Source: an uncultured Dehalococcoidia bacterium (GTDB taxonomy: Bacteria > Chloroflexota > Dehalococcoidia > Lucifugimonadales > CAJWER01). Taken from it: a stretch of DNA of 64,000 nucleotides. Positions within the stretch are counted from its first letter, which is position 1; each line of letters starts with the position of its first letter. The position numbers and the translations under genes are program-made. Positions 52,092 to 60,724 of this stretch are shown in pieces. The stretch spans positions 2,710,943 to 2,774,942 of the forward strand of contig OY282442.1 in the NCBI GenBank assembly GCA_958296115.1. The letters are read 5' to 3'. The notes beneath the pieces were generated by a model. It did not search any database and was not told the DNA's origin. It saw only the letters and a list, made by a program, of their open reading frames with translations.

Positions 52092-52799
52092 CTACACGAA
52101 GACGCGGCGCGATGCGCCTCTGCGCCGGCGGTGTGCCCTCCGGAGGTCCGCGAATCGCTCCCGATAGTCGTCCCGCTGGACAGGGTCCGTGGTCATTATC
52201 AGGGCATCCTCGCGGTTATCAGAGTAGTATGCCTTCCGAACCCCTCGCTCTACAAACCCGTACTTGCGGTACAGGTTGATAGCGGCGCCGTTGGACGGCC
52301 GCACCTCGAGTGTGAGTACGCCGGCGCGCCGGGACATTGCCTGCTCGATTGCCGATATTAGCAGAAGTTCGCCGATTCCGCGGCCTCGGAACCCGTCCCC
52401 GACGCCTACGGACACGACGTGGGCCTCGTCCACGCCGTACCACAGGCCGAGGAAGCCCGCGACCAGCCCTCCGCCGTCCGGATCCCTGCCCAGGATGCTC
52501 CGGGCCAGCCTAGCGAGGCCGGCGGCCCTGCCCCGCCCCACTGCGGGAGCGCCCAATGCCGGCCTCGGCCCGGCGCCCTCTCGATTCTCGAACGCCACGA
52601 GATAGCTCACGTTGCGCTTCGCCAGCTCATGCCTGAAGGACGTCGGAGGGAACAGCGTAGGGAACGCCTGGCGCTCGATCTCTACCGCTTGGCGGACATC
52701 GGCCTGCGTCATGGGCCGGACCGAGAAGGGCATCGCGGGCGCATGGCTCTCTCTGGCTTTCATGGAGCTTGGCAGGAGGTCCGGCTGTGTCACGCTCAC
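52092..52799 (-). CDS. GNAT acetyltransferase (RimI-like)
   Basis: Acetyl-CoA-dependent N-acetyltransferase. Up to 235 residues; start uncertain (GTG 52799, ATG 52763 and ATG 52730 in frame, none with a clear ribosome site). Domain begins FSVRPMTQADVRQAVEIERQAF, acetyl-CoA loop VGVGDGFRGRGIGELLL, and the end VRPSNGAAINLYRKYGFVERGVRKAYYSDNREDALIM matches RimI (alanine acetylation of ribosomal protein S18). An Arg/Gly/Ala-rich insert (about 80-110) separates the halves and is longer than usual. RimI is the likely but not certain identity. Confidence 0.85.
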   Translation of the reverse strand: MSVTQPDLLPSSMKARESHAPAMPFSVRPMTQADVRQAVEIERQAFPTLFPPTSFRHELAKRNVSYLVAFENREGAGPRPALGAPAVGRGRAAGLARLARSILGRDPDGGGLVAGFLGLWYGVDEAHVVSVGVGDGFRGRGIGELLLISAIEQAMSRRAGVLTLEVRPSNGAAINLYRKYGFVERGVRKAYYSDNREDALIMTTDPVQRDDYRERFADLRRAHRRRRGASRRVFV

Positions 52800-52852
52800 G
52801 ACGCTCTCCGAGTGGCCGACCAGGCGCTAACGGTTTCAGGGGCGATGCGTTA

Positions 52853-52858
52853 TATAAT
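52853..52858 (+). promoter_or_regulatory. -10 element of the sigma factor gene
   Basis: Perfect TATAAT five bases before ATG 52864, with no good -35 at 16-18 bases. Either the message is leaderless from 52864 or translation starts at ATG 52924, which has AGGA upstream. Lack of a -35 might mean an alternative sigma or an activator. Confidence 0.6.
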
Positions 52859-52863
52859 GTAGC

Positions 52864-53544
52864 ATGAGCGCGATAACTGCCAACCCGGGACTGGCCGCGT
52901 GCCTCCCGATAAGGAATGCGATTATGCAGGGCGATGCCGGACGCGTCCAGCCCGATGCCTTGGAGCAGCTCGTCCGGAGAGCCCAGGAAGGCGAAGAGTC
53001 CGCCTTCGGACATCTGTACGAGCGCTTCTACGACAAGATATTCCGATACGTCATGTTCAAGATCGGCGACCGCAGCGACGCTGAGGACATCACCACCGAC
53101 GTCTTCCTTCGTATGCTCGAATCCATAGGCTCCTTCAAGTTCCAGGGGTACCCCTTTTCCTCCTGGCTCTTCCGAATCGCGCACAACCTCATAGTGGACC
53201 ACTTCCGCAAGAACTCCAGGAGGAAGACAGCGCCCCTCGAAGATGCTATGCTTGTGGCAGATACATCCAGCGACGTGGACTACAAGATAGACGTGGGTAT
53301 GTCGATTGCCCAGGTCCAGCGCGCCATGGACGGACTGACCGACCTCCAGCGGGAGGTCATGTCGCTCCGCTTCGCAGCCGGCCTGTCAGTCAAGGAGACC
53401 GCCGAAGCCGTCGGCAAGAAGGAGAACGCAGTCAAGGCCCTCCAGCACGCCGCAGTCAAGAAACTTCGTGTAGTATTGGACGCGCCGGCCCGCGAACCCG
53501 CCAAGCCCGCGCCGATCAGAGCAGCCAGGAACCGCAGCCAATGA
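52864..53544 (+). CDS. RNA polymerase sigma-70 family factor (ECF type)
   Basis: 226 residues (206 from ATG 52924). Region 2: FGHLYERFYDKIFRYVMFKIGDRSDAEDITTDVFLRML with SWLFRIAHNLIVDHFRK. Region 4: MDGLTDLQREVMSLRFAAGLSVKETAEAVGKKENAVKALQHAAVKKLR. No region 1 or 3, as in ECF factors. The short C-terminal tail is Pro/Ala/Arg-rich. The next gene overlaps it by four bases (ATGA) and encodes a DUF5667 membrane protein, its probable anti-sigma partner. Confidence 0.95.
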   Translation: MSAITANPGLAACLPIRNAIMQGDAGRVQPDALEQLVRRAQEGEESAFGHLYERFYDKIFRYVMFKIGDRSDAEDITTDVFLRMLESIGSFKFQGYPFSSWLFRIAHNLIVDHFRKNSRRKTAPLEDAMLVADTSSDVDYKIDVGMSIAQVQRAMDGLTDLQREVMSLRFAAGLSVKETAEAVGKKENAVKALQHAAVKKLRVVLDAPAREPAKPAPIRAARNRSQ

Positions 53545-54410
53545 CCAACGAACGCATGGAAGACATGCTCGACCAGTGCATCGAGCGCATCGCCGCCGGT
53601 GAGAGCGTCGCGTCATGCCTCGCTTCCTATCCCCACTGCCGCGAGGAGCTCGAGCCGCTGTTGAAGGTGTCCGCCGCCACGATACACGCAGTCTCGGTGA
53701 AGCCCAGCCCGGAGGCGAAGGCCCGCGGCCTCCAGAGGCTGAACGCCGCCGTCGCCAGCCGAACGACGCGCCGCCGCCGGTCCCCGTTCGCCTGGCTGAC
53801 CGCTTGGCCCACGCTGGCCGCGCGGCCTCTCCTCGCCGCCCTCACCGTCGCCCTCGTAGTCTCCGGCCTCGCCTTCGGAGCCAACCGCGCCGCGGCCGAC
53901 AGCGTCCCAGGCGAACCGCTCTACTGGGTCAAGAAGAGCCGCGAGAACATCTCCCTCATGATCCCCAAGTCTGACGCAGCCCGGGCGCACGAGCACGCCC
54001 GACTCGCAAAGGTCCGAGGCGAGGAGACCGGCAGGCTCGTCCAGATGGGCAACATCCCGGAGGCCCAGAAACACTCGATCACCATCAGCATCCACCTCGA
54101 CCAGTCGGCGCGGCTAGTCGGCGTCACCATGTCCACCAACCCGATAGAAATGCCCGCCCGCGTAACCGCCACAGCCCCAGACAACGACGTCGAGCAGCTC
54201 AAGACCCTCCTCAACACCGACTGGCAATACACCAAGTCCATGCTCGAATCCCAGATGGAACTCCTCCCGCCAAGCCAGCAGTCCATCCTGCGGCACGTGA
54301 TACGACGACAGGAGCTCCGCTACCGGATGCTCATCGCCATGCTCGACAACTCGAGCGCCCCGGCATGGCCCCCCTTCTGGATTATCGAGCCTTCCAGGAC
54401 ACGACAATAG
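53541..54410 (+). CDS. DUF5667 membrane protein, probable anti-sigma partner
   Basis: 289 residues, overlapping the sigma gene by four bases. Residues 1-70 are a helical cytoplasmic part (MEDMLDQCIERIAAGESVASCLASYPHCREELEPLL) resembling sigma-binding domains found ahead of anti-sigma helices. One membrane helix about 95-112 (LLAALTVALVVSGLAFGA). The outer part begins with the DUF5667 hallmark ADSVPGEPLYWVKKSRENISL and continues as helical repeats. In Chloroflexota and Actinobacteria this domain is commonly coupled to ECF factors. The signal sensed is unknown. Confidence 0.82.
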   Translation: MTNERMEDMLDQCIERIAAGESVASCLASYPHCREELEPLLKVSAATIHAVSVKPSPEAKARGLQRLNAAVASRTTRRRRSPFAWLTAWPTLAARPLLAALTVALVVSGLAFGANRAAADSVPGEPLYWVKKSRENISLMIPKSDAARAHEHARLAKVRGEETGRLVQMGNIPEAQKHSITISIHLDQSARLVGVTMSTNPIEMPARVTATAPDNDVEQLKTLLNTDWQYTKSMLESQMELLPPSQQSILRHVIRRQELRYRMLIAMLDNSSAPAWPPFWIIEPSRTRQ

Positions 54411-54518
54411 CAGACGCCGCTGCCGCGCCAGGTCGTTGACCCAGGCCCAGTGGTCGTATAGATTCTCCGCGGCCCCAGCGGGGCCCGCGCCCCGATAACG
54501 GCGATTGGAGGGCAACCC

Positions 54519-55145
54519 ATGAAACTATTGGTCGTAACCGGCGGACAGCATCCTTACGAGGAGAGTACGCCGGTGCTGGAGAGGTTCCTGCAGCGGGGCG
54601 GCCACGAGGTGGACGTGGTGGATGACACGGGCATACTGGCGTCAGACGGCCTCGCAAGCTACGACGTCCTCGTCTTCAATACCCTGCGCCGAAACGAGAC
54701 GACCCTCACCGAGAGCGAGCGCGTCGGCATGACCCAGTTCATAGGCGGCGGCAAGGGCTTTGTCTGCATCCACATCTCCGGCGCGCTCCCGGACGCTTGG
54801 CCGGAGTATCACGACGTTACGGGCGGCGGCTGGGTCTTCGGCCAGAGTACGCATCCGCCATACGGCCAGTTCCGCGTCAACGTCGCCGACCCGGCCCATC
54901 CCTGCGCTGACGGCATCGAGGACTTCACCACCAACGACGAGCTGTACACGCAGATAGATTGGCGCGGCGGCAACCACGTCTTCCTCACAGCCGAGCTGGA
55001 CGGCGAGTCCCATCCCATGGCGTGGACACGCTCATACGGCAACGGCAGGGTCTTCGCCACCACCCTAGGCCACAACGGGCTGAGCTTCGAGACCCCGCAG
55101 TTCCAGCGCCTCATCCTCAACGGCCTAGGCTGGGCAAACGGCTGA
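54519..55145 (+). CDS. ThuA domain protein
   Basis: 208 residues of the ThuA-like glutamine-amidotransferase fold (trehalose utilisation family). LLVVTGGQHPYEESTPVLERFL, VFNTLRRNETTLTESE, GGGKGFVCIHISGA and TRSYGNGRVFATTLGHNGLSF are family blocks. The Cys of glutamine amidotransferases is not needed in this family. Ribosome site GGAGGG nine bases before the ATG. Next comes a Gfo/Idh dehydrogenase; the ThuA-Gfo/Idh pairing is common in oxidative disaccharide (3-keto sugar) metabolism. Confidence 0.9.
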   Translation: MKLLVVTGGQHPYEESTPVLERFLQRGGHEVDVVDDTGILASDGLASYDVLVFNTLRRNETTLTESERVGMTQFIGGGKGFVCIHISGALPDAWPEYHDVTGGGWVFGQSTHPPYGQFRVNVADPAHPCADGIEDFTTNDELYTQIDWRGGNHVFLTAELDGESHPMAWTRSYGNGRVFATTLGHNGLSFETPQFQRLILNGLGWANG

Positions 55146-55264
55146 GCCCCCGCGCTGGCGGCGCTTCTTAGGGGCCGCGATGACCTAGCCCCGCGCGACG
55201 GCATCGCCGGCCGAATGGATTGTCCCATTGGACACGCTTGCCCCGCAAATGATAGGGTTCCCCC

Positions 55265-56563
55265 ATGCCCAAACGCCCCGTAACAGCAGTCATCGTCGGC
55301 GCAGGCAGCCGCGGCATGGGATACAGTGCCTACGCACTCGCGCGCCCCGACGAGCTCCAGATAGTCGCTGTCGCCGAGCCCTCCGACCGCCGACGCAAAA
55401 TCGCCGCCGACCGATTCGCCATTCCCCCGAACAGGCTCTTCGCATCCGCCGGCGAGCTCGCCGCGCGGCCCCAGATGGCCGACGCCGCAATCAACGGCAC
55501 CATGGACATGCACCACGTAGATACCGCTGTCCCCCTGCTCGCCGCAGGCTACCATGTCCTCCTCGAAAAGCCCTTCGCCACCTCCGAACAAGACATGTGG
55601 CGCCTCATCCACGCCAGCCGAAAACACGACCGCAAGCTCATGATATGCCACGTCCTCAGGTACGCCCCCTTCTACCGCGCCATCAAGGAGCGCGTCGCCG
55701 ACGGACAGATAGGCGACATAGTCAACGTCCAGACCAACGAGCACATCGGTTACATCCACATGGCAATGGCCTTCGTCCGCGGCCAATGGCATCGCCGAGC
55801 CCAGACAGGCTCCGCCCTGCTCATGGCGAAATGCTGCCACGACCTCGACCTCATCATGTGGATGAAGAGCGGCGTCAGCCCCGCTGCCGTATCCAGCTTC
55901 GGCTCCACCATCCAGTTCCGACCCGACAAGGCGCCCCCAGGCGCGGGAACCCGGTGCATCGTGGACTGCCAGATAGAACCCGATTGCATCTACTCCGCCC
56001 GCAAGCACTACATAGACCGCGAAGACCCTTGGGGCGAATACGTCTGGCGCACCCTCGACAACCCAAATCCCACCCCCGAAGAGCGCGTCGAGCTCCTGAA
56101 GACCAGCATATTCGGACGATGCGTCTGGCGCGCCGGCAAGGACACCGTGGACCACCAGTCCGTAGCCATCGAGTTCGAAGACGGCGCGACCGCCTCGCAC
56201 AACATGGTCGGCGGCATGGCGCGCGCCCTCCGGACCATCCACGTTCTGGGCACACACGGCGAGATCTACGGCGTCTTCGAGGACTCTGCCTTCACAGTCC
56301 GAAGACCCGACCCAAGCCAGCCAACCGGCTACTCCGAAGAGACCGTGAACCTCAACGTAACTGGCGACATGCACGGCGCAAGAGGCGGGCACGGCGGCGG
56401 AGACCAACGCCTCGTAGCCGACTTCGTCCGATTCGTCAGCGGCGAACCCCCGTCCATCTCATGCACCACCATCGAAGACTCCATAAGCGGCCACCTGACA
56501 GGCTTCCGAGCCGACCAAGCCATGAGAGAGAGACGAGTCGTAACCCTCCAGGCGCAAGAATGA
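55265..56563 (+). CDS. Gfo/Idh/MocA family oxidoreductase
   Basis: NAD(P)-dependent sugar or inositol dehydrogenase. 432 residues. Rossmann motif AVIVGAGSRGMGYSAYAL (8-25), EKPFAT (family Lys, near 102), and the GFO_IDH C-terminal domain with GSALLMAKCCHDLDLIMWM, including the HDLD His. The long C-terminal part (GEIYGVFEDSAFTVRRPD) is typical of the larger members. Pairs with ThuA upstream. Its stop overlaps the start of a DNA methyltransferase gene (ATGA), an unusual partner. Confidence 0.92.
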   Translation: MPKRPVTAVIVGAGSRGMGYSAYALARPDELQIVAVAEPSDRRRKIAADRFAIPPNRLFASAGELAARPQMADAAINGTMDMHHVDTAVPLLAAGYHVLLEKPFATSEQDMWRLIHASRKHDRKLMICHVLRYAPFYRAIKERVADGQIGDIVNVQTNEHIGYIHMAMAFVRGQWHRRAQTGSALLMAKCCHDLDLIMWMKSGVSPAAVSSFGSTIQFRPDKAPPGAGTRCIVDCQIEPDCIYSARKHYIDREDPWGEYVWRTLDNPNPTPEERVELLKTSIFGRCVWRAGKDTVDHQSVAIEFEDGATASHNMVGGMARALRTIHVLGTHGEIYGVFEDSAFTVRRPDPSQPTGYSEETVNLNVTGDMHGARGGHGGGDQRLVADFVRFVSGEPPSISCTTIEDSISGHLTGFRADQAMRERRVVTLQAQE

Positions 56564-57555
56564 CCACGGTCTCCACCGCTGCTGGCGGGGGCGACTCAGT
56601 GAGCCGCCTTCAGGTTGACGGCGTGATCGCCCAAGAACCCCCCACGCGCAAGGTCATATTCGCCGACAACCTTGAAGCGCTCGCGGCTATCCCCGACGAA
56701 TGCGTCGACCTCATATACATAGACCCTCCCTTCAACACCGGCCGCCCGCAATCTCGCAAGGGAATCCGCGCCATCCGCGACGAAACCCACGGAGACCGCG
56801 TGGGCTTTCAGGGCAACCGCTACCGCTCCATCCAGACCTCCTCAATCCAATACCCAGACCAGTTCGACGACTACCTCGCCTTCCTGGAACCCAGGTTCCG
56901 CGAGGCCAAACGCGCCCTCAATCCCGCAGGCTCCTTCTTCCTCCACGTTGACTACCGCGAAGTCCACTACTGCAAAATCCTCCTCGACCAAATCTGGGGG
57001 CGCGAATCCTTCATCAACGAAATAATCTGGGCATACGACTACGGCGGGCGGCCCAAGTCCCGTTGGCCCGCTAAACACGACAACATCCTCTGGTACGCTA
57101 AAGACCCCAGGGACTACACGTTCAACTACCACGCCATAGACCGAATCCCATACATGGCGCCCGGCCTCGTCGGCCCCGAAAAAGCCGCCCGCGGCAAGAC
57201 CCCAACCGACGTCTGGTGGAACACCATCGTGCCCACCAACAGCGCCGAGAAAACAGGCTACCCCACCCAAAAACCTCTCGCCGTCATCGAACGCATCATC
57301 CGCGCCCACTCCAACCCCGGCGACCTCGTCCTCGACTTCTTCGCAGGAAGCGGCGCCACCGGCGAAGCCGCCGCCAAGCACGGCCGCAGCTTCGTCCTCA
57401 TAGACAACAACCCCGAATCCATCCGCATAATCGCAAAACGCCTAGCCCCCTACGGCGTCCAGTTCGAAGGCTGCAACGCCATCCTACAGGACACAAACCT
57501 CAATCAGCCCCTGCTCTCCCCTATCCAGGACCCAGACGACGACACGACAAATTGA
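56560..57555 (+). CDS. Site-specific DNA methyltransferase (beta-type, DPPF)
   Basis: 331 residues; ATG 56560 overlaps the dehydrogenase stop. Motif IV DLIYIDPPFNTGRP (about 49-60) precedes the SAM motif LVLDFFAGSGATGEAAAKHGR (about 262-280), the order of beta-class N6-adenine/N4-cytosine enzymes. Motif X is NSAEKTGYPTQKPLAVIERII. A target-recognition part lies between (residues 95-230). No restriction endonuclease gene is near, so it is an orphan methyltransferase, either regulatory or a remnant of a restriction system. The target sequence cannot be predicted. Confidence 0.92.
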   Translation: MTTVSTAAGGGDSVSRLQVDGVIAQEPPTRKVIFADNLEALAAIPDECVDLIYIDPPFNTGRPQSRKGIRAIRDETHGDRVGFQGNRYRSIQTSSIQYPDQFDDYLAFLEPRFREAKRALNPAGSFFLHVDYREVHYCKILLDQIWGRESFINEIIWAYDYGGRPKSRWPAKHDNILWYAKDPRDYTFNYHAIDRIPYMAPGLVGPEKAARGKTPTDVWWNTIVPTNSAEKTGYPTQKPLAVIERIIRAHSNPGDLVLDFFAGSGATGEAAAKHGRSFVLIDNNPESIRIIAKRLAPYGVQFEGCNAILQDTNLNQPLLSPIQDPDDDTTN

Positions 57556-57580
57556 CACCTGGAGGCGCGCCTGTTAGACT
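57552..57580 (+). promoter_or_regulatory. Promoter of the sulfite/nitrite reductase gene
   Basis: TTGACA (57552-57557, overlapping the methyltransferase stop), 17-base spacer, TAGACT (57575-57580). Predicted start near 57587 leaves a leader of about 160 bases. Confidence 0.75.
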
Positions 57581-57586
57581 CTGCCC

Positions 57587-57745
57587 ACTTTGGCGATCTA
57601 CATCTGCGCCCTCCGCGTCTGTATGAATGGCTCCTGAGGGGCCGGCATAGCTGTCGGATGGGATTGTTCGCGCCCCGCTATCGTATTCCAGCGGGGCGTT
57701 GCGTCATAGGCCGGGAGGCCTAAGCTCATACAGGGGAAGCGAGAC
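57587..57745 (+). promoter_or_regulatory. Structured 5' leader of the reductase gene
   Basis: Two clear hairpins: CGCCCCGCT/AGCGGGGCG (57671-57679 with 57690-57698, loop 10) and AGGCC-GGGA-GGCCT (about 57709-57722), the second ending 23 bases before the ATG. A tiny frame ATG-AATGGCTCC-TGA occurs at about 57622. It matches no riboswitch I can name; it might be an attenuator or an RNA-stabilising leader. Confidence 0.4.
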
Positions 57746-59509
57746 ATGACACAGACCGAGTGGAAGCCGCGTAGTCAGAGCATCATCGAGATACTCCCCG
57801 AGGAGATCTCGGACTTCGAATCGCAGGTCAAGCGGTTCCAGGCTGGGGAGTGGGACGAGACAGAGTTCCAGGCGTTCCGGCTAAAGCAGGGAATCTACGG
57901 CCAGCGCCAGCCCGACTCCCAGATGGTCAGGGTGAAAGTCCCCTTCGGGGGGCTGTCCGCCAGCCAGATGGACGCCCTCGGCGAGGCCGCCGCCAAGTAC
58001 GCCCCGCTGAACAAGGGCCACGTCACCACGCGCGAGAACGTCCAGTTCCACCACGTGAGGCTCGAAGACACCCCGGACTTCATGCGCGTCGTCGGCGGCG
58101 AGGGACTCTCGACCAGAGAGGCGTGCGGCAACACCGTCCGCAACGTCACCGGATGCCCCCTCGCCGGGGTCTGCGCCGACGAGCCCTTCGACGTTACGCC
58201 CTATGCCGCGGCGTATTCGCGGTACTTCGTGAGGCACCCGTACACGCAGGCCCTCCCGCGCAAGTGGAAGACCGCCTTCTCCGGGTGCGAGCGCGATTGC
58301 GCCATCACGGCAATCCACGACATGGGCTTCATTCCGAAGGTGAAGAACGGCGAGAAGGGATTCCAGCTGCTGATAGGCGGCGGAACCTCCATCATGCCGC
58401 GTATCGCAGACACCCTGTACGAGTTCGTTCCAGTGGACGAGTACCTGAAGGTCACGGAAGCGGCAATCAGGATATTTCACCGCTCGGACGAGCTCCGAAA
58501 GAACCGGATGAAGGCGCGGATCAAGGTCCTGATAGACCGCGTAGGCATAGACGACTTCAGGAAGATGGTCGAGGAGGAGCTGCGCGAAGAGTGGGCGCAG
58601 AAGTCCTTTGACCCCGCGCCACTCCTGTTCGTCGAGGACGAGGCGAAGGACGCGCCGGCCGTCCCGGCGGGTGGGTACTCGCGGAACGGACACTCTCCTG
58701 AGTTCGATCACTGGGTCGGGACCAACGTGCAGGAGCAGAAGCAGGCCGGGTACAAGGTCGTTCACGTCAAGCTCCCGCTGGGCGACATCCAGGCCGAGCA
58801 GTGGCGCGAGCTTGCCGACCTAGCCCGCAAGTACGCGGGCGGACGGGCGCGGATCACACACCAGCAGAACATGGCCTTCAGGTGGGTCCCGGAGGGAGCG
58901 CTCTACGAGGTGTGGCAGGAGCTGAACCGCATCGGGTTCGGCAAGTCCGGGATACACGAGATAACCGACGTGGTATCGTGCCCCGGCACCGATAGCTGCA
59001 AGCTCGGCATCACCTCGTCCATGGGGCTGGGCCGCGCGATGCAGGCCGCCATCGAGGACATGGCGATAGCCGACCCGTTGACCAAGCGGATGCACGTCAA
59101 GATGAGCGGCTGCCCGAACGGATGCGGTCAGCATCACGTCGCGGACGTCGGCTTCCACGGCGCGGCGACCAAGGCCCCGGGCGGGCAGGTCCCGGCCTAC
59201 GAGCTCTTCCTCGGCGGCAGCTACGACGAGGGCGACTCCCGCATCGGCCTCCGCGTCAAGGGCCGCATACCCGCCAAGAGGACGCCCGACGCCCTCAAGC
59301 GCATAGTGGGGTACTACGAGGAGAACCGGAACGAGGGCGAGTTGTTCAGGGACTTCGTCGTCCGCGTAACGCCAAAGGCGTTCGAACCCTTGGTCGACCA
59401 GTTCAAGGAGACGCGGAAGTTGGACCGCGACTCTATAGACGCCTACATGGACTGGGACAAGACCGTCATCTACAAGATGGAGCGTGGCGAAGGAGAGTGC
59501 TCGATCTAG
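57746..59509 (+). CDS. Ferredoxin-dependent sulfite/nitrite reductase (siroheme, 4Fe-4S)
   Basis: Six-electron assimilatory reductase. 587 residues in the two-fold repeated layout of this family: residues 55-290 and 325-565, each with a ferredoxin-like half and a siroheme half. The cluster/siroheme cysteines are SCPGTDSC (CxxxxxC, near 411) and GCPNGC (CxxxC, near 455), followed by GQHHVADVGFHG. First-half cysteines TGCPLAGVC and FSGCERDC are also kept. Whether sulfite or nitrite is the substrate is unresolved; no sulfate-activation or nitrate genes are adjacent. Own promoter and a structured leader. Confidence 0.93.
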   Translation: MTQTEWKPRSQSIIEILPEEISDFESQVKRFQAGEWDETEFQAFRLKQGIYGQRQPDSQMVRVKVPFGGLSASQMDALGEAAAKYAPLNKGHVTTRENVQFHHVRLEDTPDFMRVVGGEGLSTREACGNTVRNVTGCPLAGVCADEPFDVTPYAAAYSRYFVRHPYTQALPRKWKTAFSGCERDCAITAIHDMGFIPKVKNGEKGFQLLIGGGTSIMPRIADTLYEFVPVDEYLKVTEAAIRIFHRSDELRKNRMKARIKVLIDRVGIDDFRKMVEEELREEWAQKSFDPAPLLFVEDEAKDAPAVPAGGYSRNGHSPEFDHWVGTNVQEQKQAGYKVVHVKLPLGDIQAEQWRELADLARKYAGGRARITHQQNMAFRWVPEGALYEVWQELNRIGFGKSGIHEITDVVSCPGTDSCKLGITSSMGLGRAMQAAIEDMAIADPLTKRMHVKMSGCPNGCGQHHVADVGFHGAATKAPGGQVPAYELFLGGSYDEGDSRIGLRVKGRIPAKRTPDALKRIVGYYEENRNEGELFRDFVVRVTPKAFEPLVDQFKETRKLDRDSIDAYMDWDKTVIYKMERGEGECSI

Positions 59510-59540
59510 CTCTGGCGCTCTCCGTGACGGGCGCGGCGGC

Positions 59541-59963
59541 CTACCTGTTGCGTCGTGTGAGACGCTCCCACAGGTTGTCGTCGCCGTCGTCGATAGGCTG
59601 ACCGCGCCACCGCTTATCCGGGCTGTCGTCGATGGGCCGTCCGCGCCACCGCTTATCGGCCTTCCGAGGCCGGATGAAGAACATGGCGTATCCGACGATG
59701 AACAGGATGAGCCCGCCCCAAGCCAGCGGGGCCCAGACGCTCCCCTGCACGAACGCGGGCATGAGCAGACCGACCAGCAACAGCGCGCCCGCGGCGAGCA
59801 TCACCCTGCCCGGAGTGATCGCCCACGTCTTGCCGCCCAGGGCGCTCGCGGCGTAGGCCCGCAGCGACCCCAGGAAGCCGCGCCGACGCCTGACAGGACC
59901 AGGCCCTACCTCGCCCGCCTGCCTGAGGATATCCTCAATCTCCCTCTCATAGCGCCGAGCCAT
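59541..59963 (-). CDS. Small two-helix membrane protein with internal C-terminal repeat
   Basis: 140 residues. Cytosolic basic N-terminus (ARRYEREIEDILRQAG), two membrane helices (VMLAAGALLLVGLLMPAFV; WAPLAWGGLILFIVGYAMFFI), then the direct repeat DKRWRGRPIDD SP DKRWRGQPIDD and a basic end. The N-terminal EREIEDIL pattern occurs in other small chloroflexal membrane proteins; I know no function. Convergent with the reductase gene, 31 bases between stops. Confidence 0.75.
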   Translation of the reverse strand: MARRYEREIEDILRQAGEVGPGPVRRRRGFLGSLRAYAASALGGKTWAITPGRVMLAAGALLLVGLLMPAFVQGSVWAPLAWGGLILFIVGYAMFFIRPRKADKRWRGRPIDDSPDKRWRGQPIDDGDDNLWERLTRRNR

Positions 59964-60250
59964 CCCATGTCTCCTTCCACTGCCGGCCCCAGCCTGCCCT
60001 CTAACTCAAATCCTAGTAATCCCGCCGCCAAGTGTCAAGTTCAACCCGAAGGCCAACTCCCGTGTCCCCTCTCCCTCGACGGGAGAGGGTGACCCAGCGC
60101 CGCCAAACGCCCCTCATCCTAGGAGCGCAGGCGTCCCGCCTGCATCCCTCCCCTCACTACTCACCACTCACTACTCTACACTCACCACTATCCCATCCCG
60201 CCTGCATCCCCAATCCCGAAAATTGCCCCAAAATTGCCCCAAACTGCCCC

Positions 60251-60280
60251 TTGACACCGCGAGAACAGCCGTGCTAGTCT
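60251..60280 (+). promoter_or_regulatory. Promoter of structured element copy 3
   Basis: TTGACA (60251-60256), 18-base spacer, TAGTCT (60275-60280), identical in layout to copy 1. Confidence 0.75.
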
Positions 60281-60286
60281 GGTAGA

Positions 60287-60724
60287 CGGCCCGAAGGGAC
60301 GTATCCCAAACGGGCACAGAGCCGCCTCTGCCAAATCTGGGCATTCATGCCGCCGCTGTTGTTGGGACGGGGCCCCCGCGGTATGAGAAGGTCGCTCTGT
60401 GTTCCGGCGTCTCGACAGGAGGACGCAGTGCCAAATGTGCCTCCCCCGTTCCAGGTGCGGACTCTCGGACGACCGGGAGGACCGTAGCCAGCGCAGCCCG
60501 ACGCCTTGGCGGGTGGAAGGTCCAAGCGCGAAACGCAGGCGGTCCCGCAAGGGCCCGTCAGCCGTCCGGGAAAGTTAGAGGAGGGGCTGCACCCCAGTGT
60601 CGGCGGGCGATCGACGTCGGCATCCTCGAAGCAAGTACCGGAGTCACTGCCTTGCAAGGCAAACTCATCTCCCGCGAGAGCGGGAGAAACCAGGAGTAGA
60701 CAGGACGCGGGTCGCAAGACCCGC
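60287..60724 (+). ncRNA. Candidate multi-copy structured ncRNA, copy 3
   Basis: Homology to the other copies runs from about 60209 to 60830. It is slightly shorter: AAATCTGGGC replaces AAAACTTGTGGGC, and one C is lost from the CCCCC run near 60597, which breaks the small frame that copies 1 and 2 could encode. The stems remain, including CTCCCGC-GAGA-GCGGGAG and GCGGGTC-GCAA-GACCCGC (60707-60724). Confidence 0.55.

Noticed and set aside
55228-56559. 5' part of the long frame that continues into the DNA methyltransferase
   Set aside because: Overlaps the Gfo/Idh gene out of frame and is Arg/Pro/His-rich. The methyltransferase is better started at ATG 56560.
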